From an uncultured Prevotellaceae bacterium (GTDB lineage Bacteria > Bacteroidota > Bacteroidia > Bacteroidales > Bacteroidaceae), in NCBI GenBank assembly GCA_902779455.1, contig CACZBS010000002.1, positions 1-64,000 of the forward strand: a stretch of 64,000 nucleotides of DNA, read 5' to 3'. Under the pieces are notes generated by a model. The model ran no database searches. It had not been told where the DNA came from and was given only the letters and a program-made list of their open reading frames with translations. The first letter of the stretch is position 1, and every line of letters starts with the position of its first letter. Positions 63,633-64,000 of the stretch are shown here, piece after piece. The translations under genes were made by a program, and so were the position numbers.

Positions 63633-64000
63633 TTACGGCATGTTGCGCCTAAAAAAATGAGTTTTTTTATTCAGTTCCATGATGTTGACATCTTCGAGAT
63701 GGTTCACCTCAGGTGATTCGTCGCCAATTTGTCCGACGACGGTGATGATATCAAAGCGGACGGGCAGGTCGATGTGGTGGTATTTGATGTAGTGATTCAT
63801 CGACTGGCGGATGTTGCGGCGCTTCTTATAGTCGACGGCCTTGGCCGGGTCGCAGAAGTCGGCACTGCGGCGTGTCTTGACTTCCACAAAGACGATGAAC
63901 TCCGAATTGCGGGCAATGATGTCGATGTCGCGATGGCCTGAGCGCCAGTCGCGTTCAAGGATGACATAACCTTTATGGCGCAGATAGGCGGCTGCCAGTT
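63633..64000 (-). CDS. YraN family (UPF0102) endonuclease-like protein, cut by window end
   Basis: About 122 C-terminal residues. The visible part begins LAAAYLRHKGYVILERDWRS and has the restriction-endonuclease-like core GHRDIDIIARNSEFIVFVEV followed by KTR, giving the D-x(n)-ExK triad. YraN proteins are about 120 residues long, so only a few N-terminal residues are missing. The role is unsettled; Holliday-junction processing has been proposed. The last ten residues are basic. Confidence 0.85.
   Translation of the reverse strand, partial: LAAAYLRHKGYVILERDWRSGHRDIDIIARNSEFIVFVEVKTRRSADFCDPAKAVDYKKRRNIRQSMNHYIKYHHIDLPVRFDIITVVGQIGDESPEVNHLEDVNIMELNKKTHFFRRNMP

Overview
The window is chromosomal DNA of an anaerobic member of the Bacteroidota, most likely Prevotellaceae. 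The evidence is the promoter signature (TTTG, 19-21 bases, then TAnnTTTG) in front of many genes, the near absence of Shine-Dalgarno sequences, GC-rich genes with AT-rich intergenic DNA, and typical Bacteroidales families: DUF5687, GGGtGRT protein, class III fructose-bisphosphatase, dipeptidyl peptidases III and IV, C69 dipeptidase and DcuB. Most of it is housekeeping sequence. I see no prophage, transposase, CRISPR array or defence island.

Layout. 1-1283 (minus): decayed hut operon, with the start of hutI and a broken hutH. 1465-5652 (plus): M3 metallopeptidase, dCMP deaminase and S41 protease, with overlapping ends. 5622-6996 (minus): recF and a DciA-like helicase-loader gene, divergent from a TPR membrane protein, ribH and xth (7139-9097). 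9100-15860 (minus): CPA2 antiporter, pepT, tilS, a PUA-type rRNA methyltransferase and a DEDDy exonuclease. 15969-22808 (plus): ftsK, lolA, a DUF5687 membrane protein and a PL1 pectate lyase. 23167-27049 (plus): rmuC, C69 dipeptidase, tRNA-Arg and a second LolA-like protein. 27135-30735 (minus): DPP IV and an RlmL-like methyltransferase. 30736-31417: a repeat array and a gene remnant. 31418-42299 (plus): isomerase-like protein, NifU-like/GGGtGRT pair, aminotransferase, FtsX/LolC-type permease, two tandem acyl-CoA synthetases and an ABC-F ATPase. 42382-45412 (minus): araC-type regulator, M49 peptidase and an AlkD-like protein. 45584-53101 (plus): ftsE, lysC, lysA, an unknown protein, fbp and dcuB. 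53166-53236 (minus): tRNA-Gln. 53428-56688 (plus): rsfS, ftsH and cdsA. 56783-58758 (minus): surE and lpxB. 59178-60966 (plus): rnpB and a YihY/BrkB protein. 60983-64000 (minus): AAA_28-CYTH fusion, pheS, Nudix hydrolase, and the start of this strand's preceding gene yraN, cut by the window end.

The genes fit a peptide- and plant-polysaccharide-using fermenter. Several exported or cytoplasmic peptidases (M3, S41, PepT, C69, DPP III, DPP IV), a pectate lyase, gluconeogenic fructose-bisphosphatase and a fumarate/succinate exchanger are present. Envelope functions are well represented (lolA, lpxB, cdsA, LolC-type permease).

The most unusual signal is in the intergenic DNA. Four places carry short tandem repeats with a strict 21, 22 or 35 bp period (22855-22958, 30936-31015, 40529-40607, 58815-58920), plus one degenerate copy near 59016. 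In two of them one unit is inverted so that it forms a terminator-like hairpin with its tandem copies. A third lies in the predicted surE leader. The NifU-like/GGGtGRT pair and the AAA_28-CYTH fusion next to pheS are the best protein-level candidates for unexplained biology. I cannot claim a wholly new multi-gene system.
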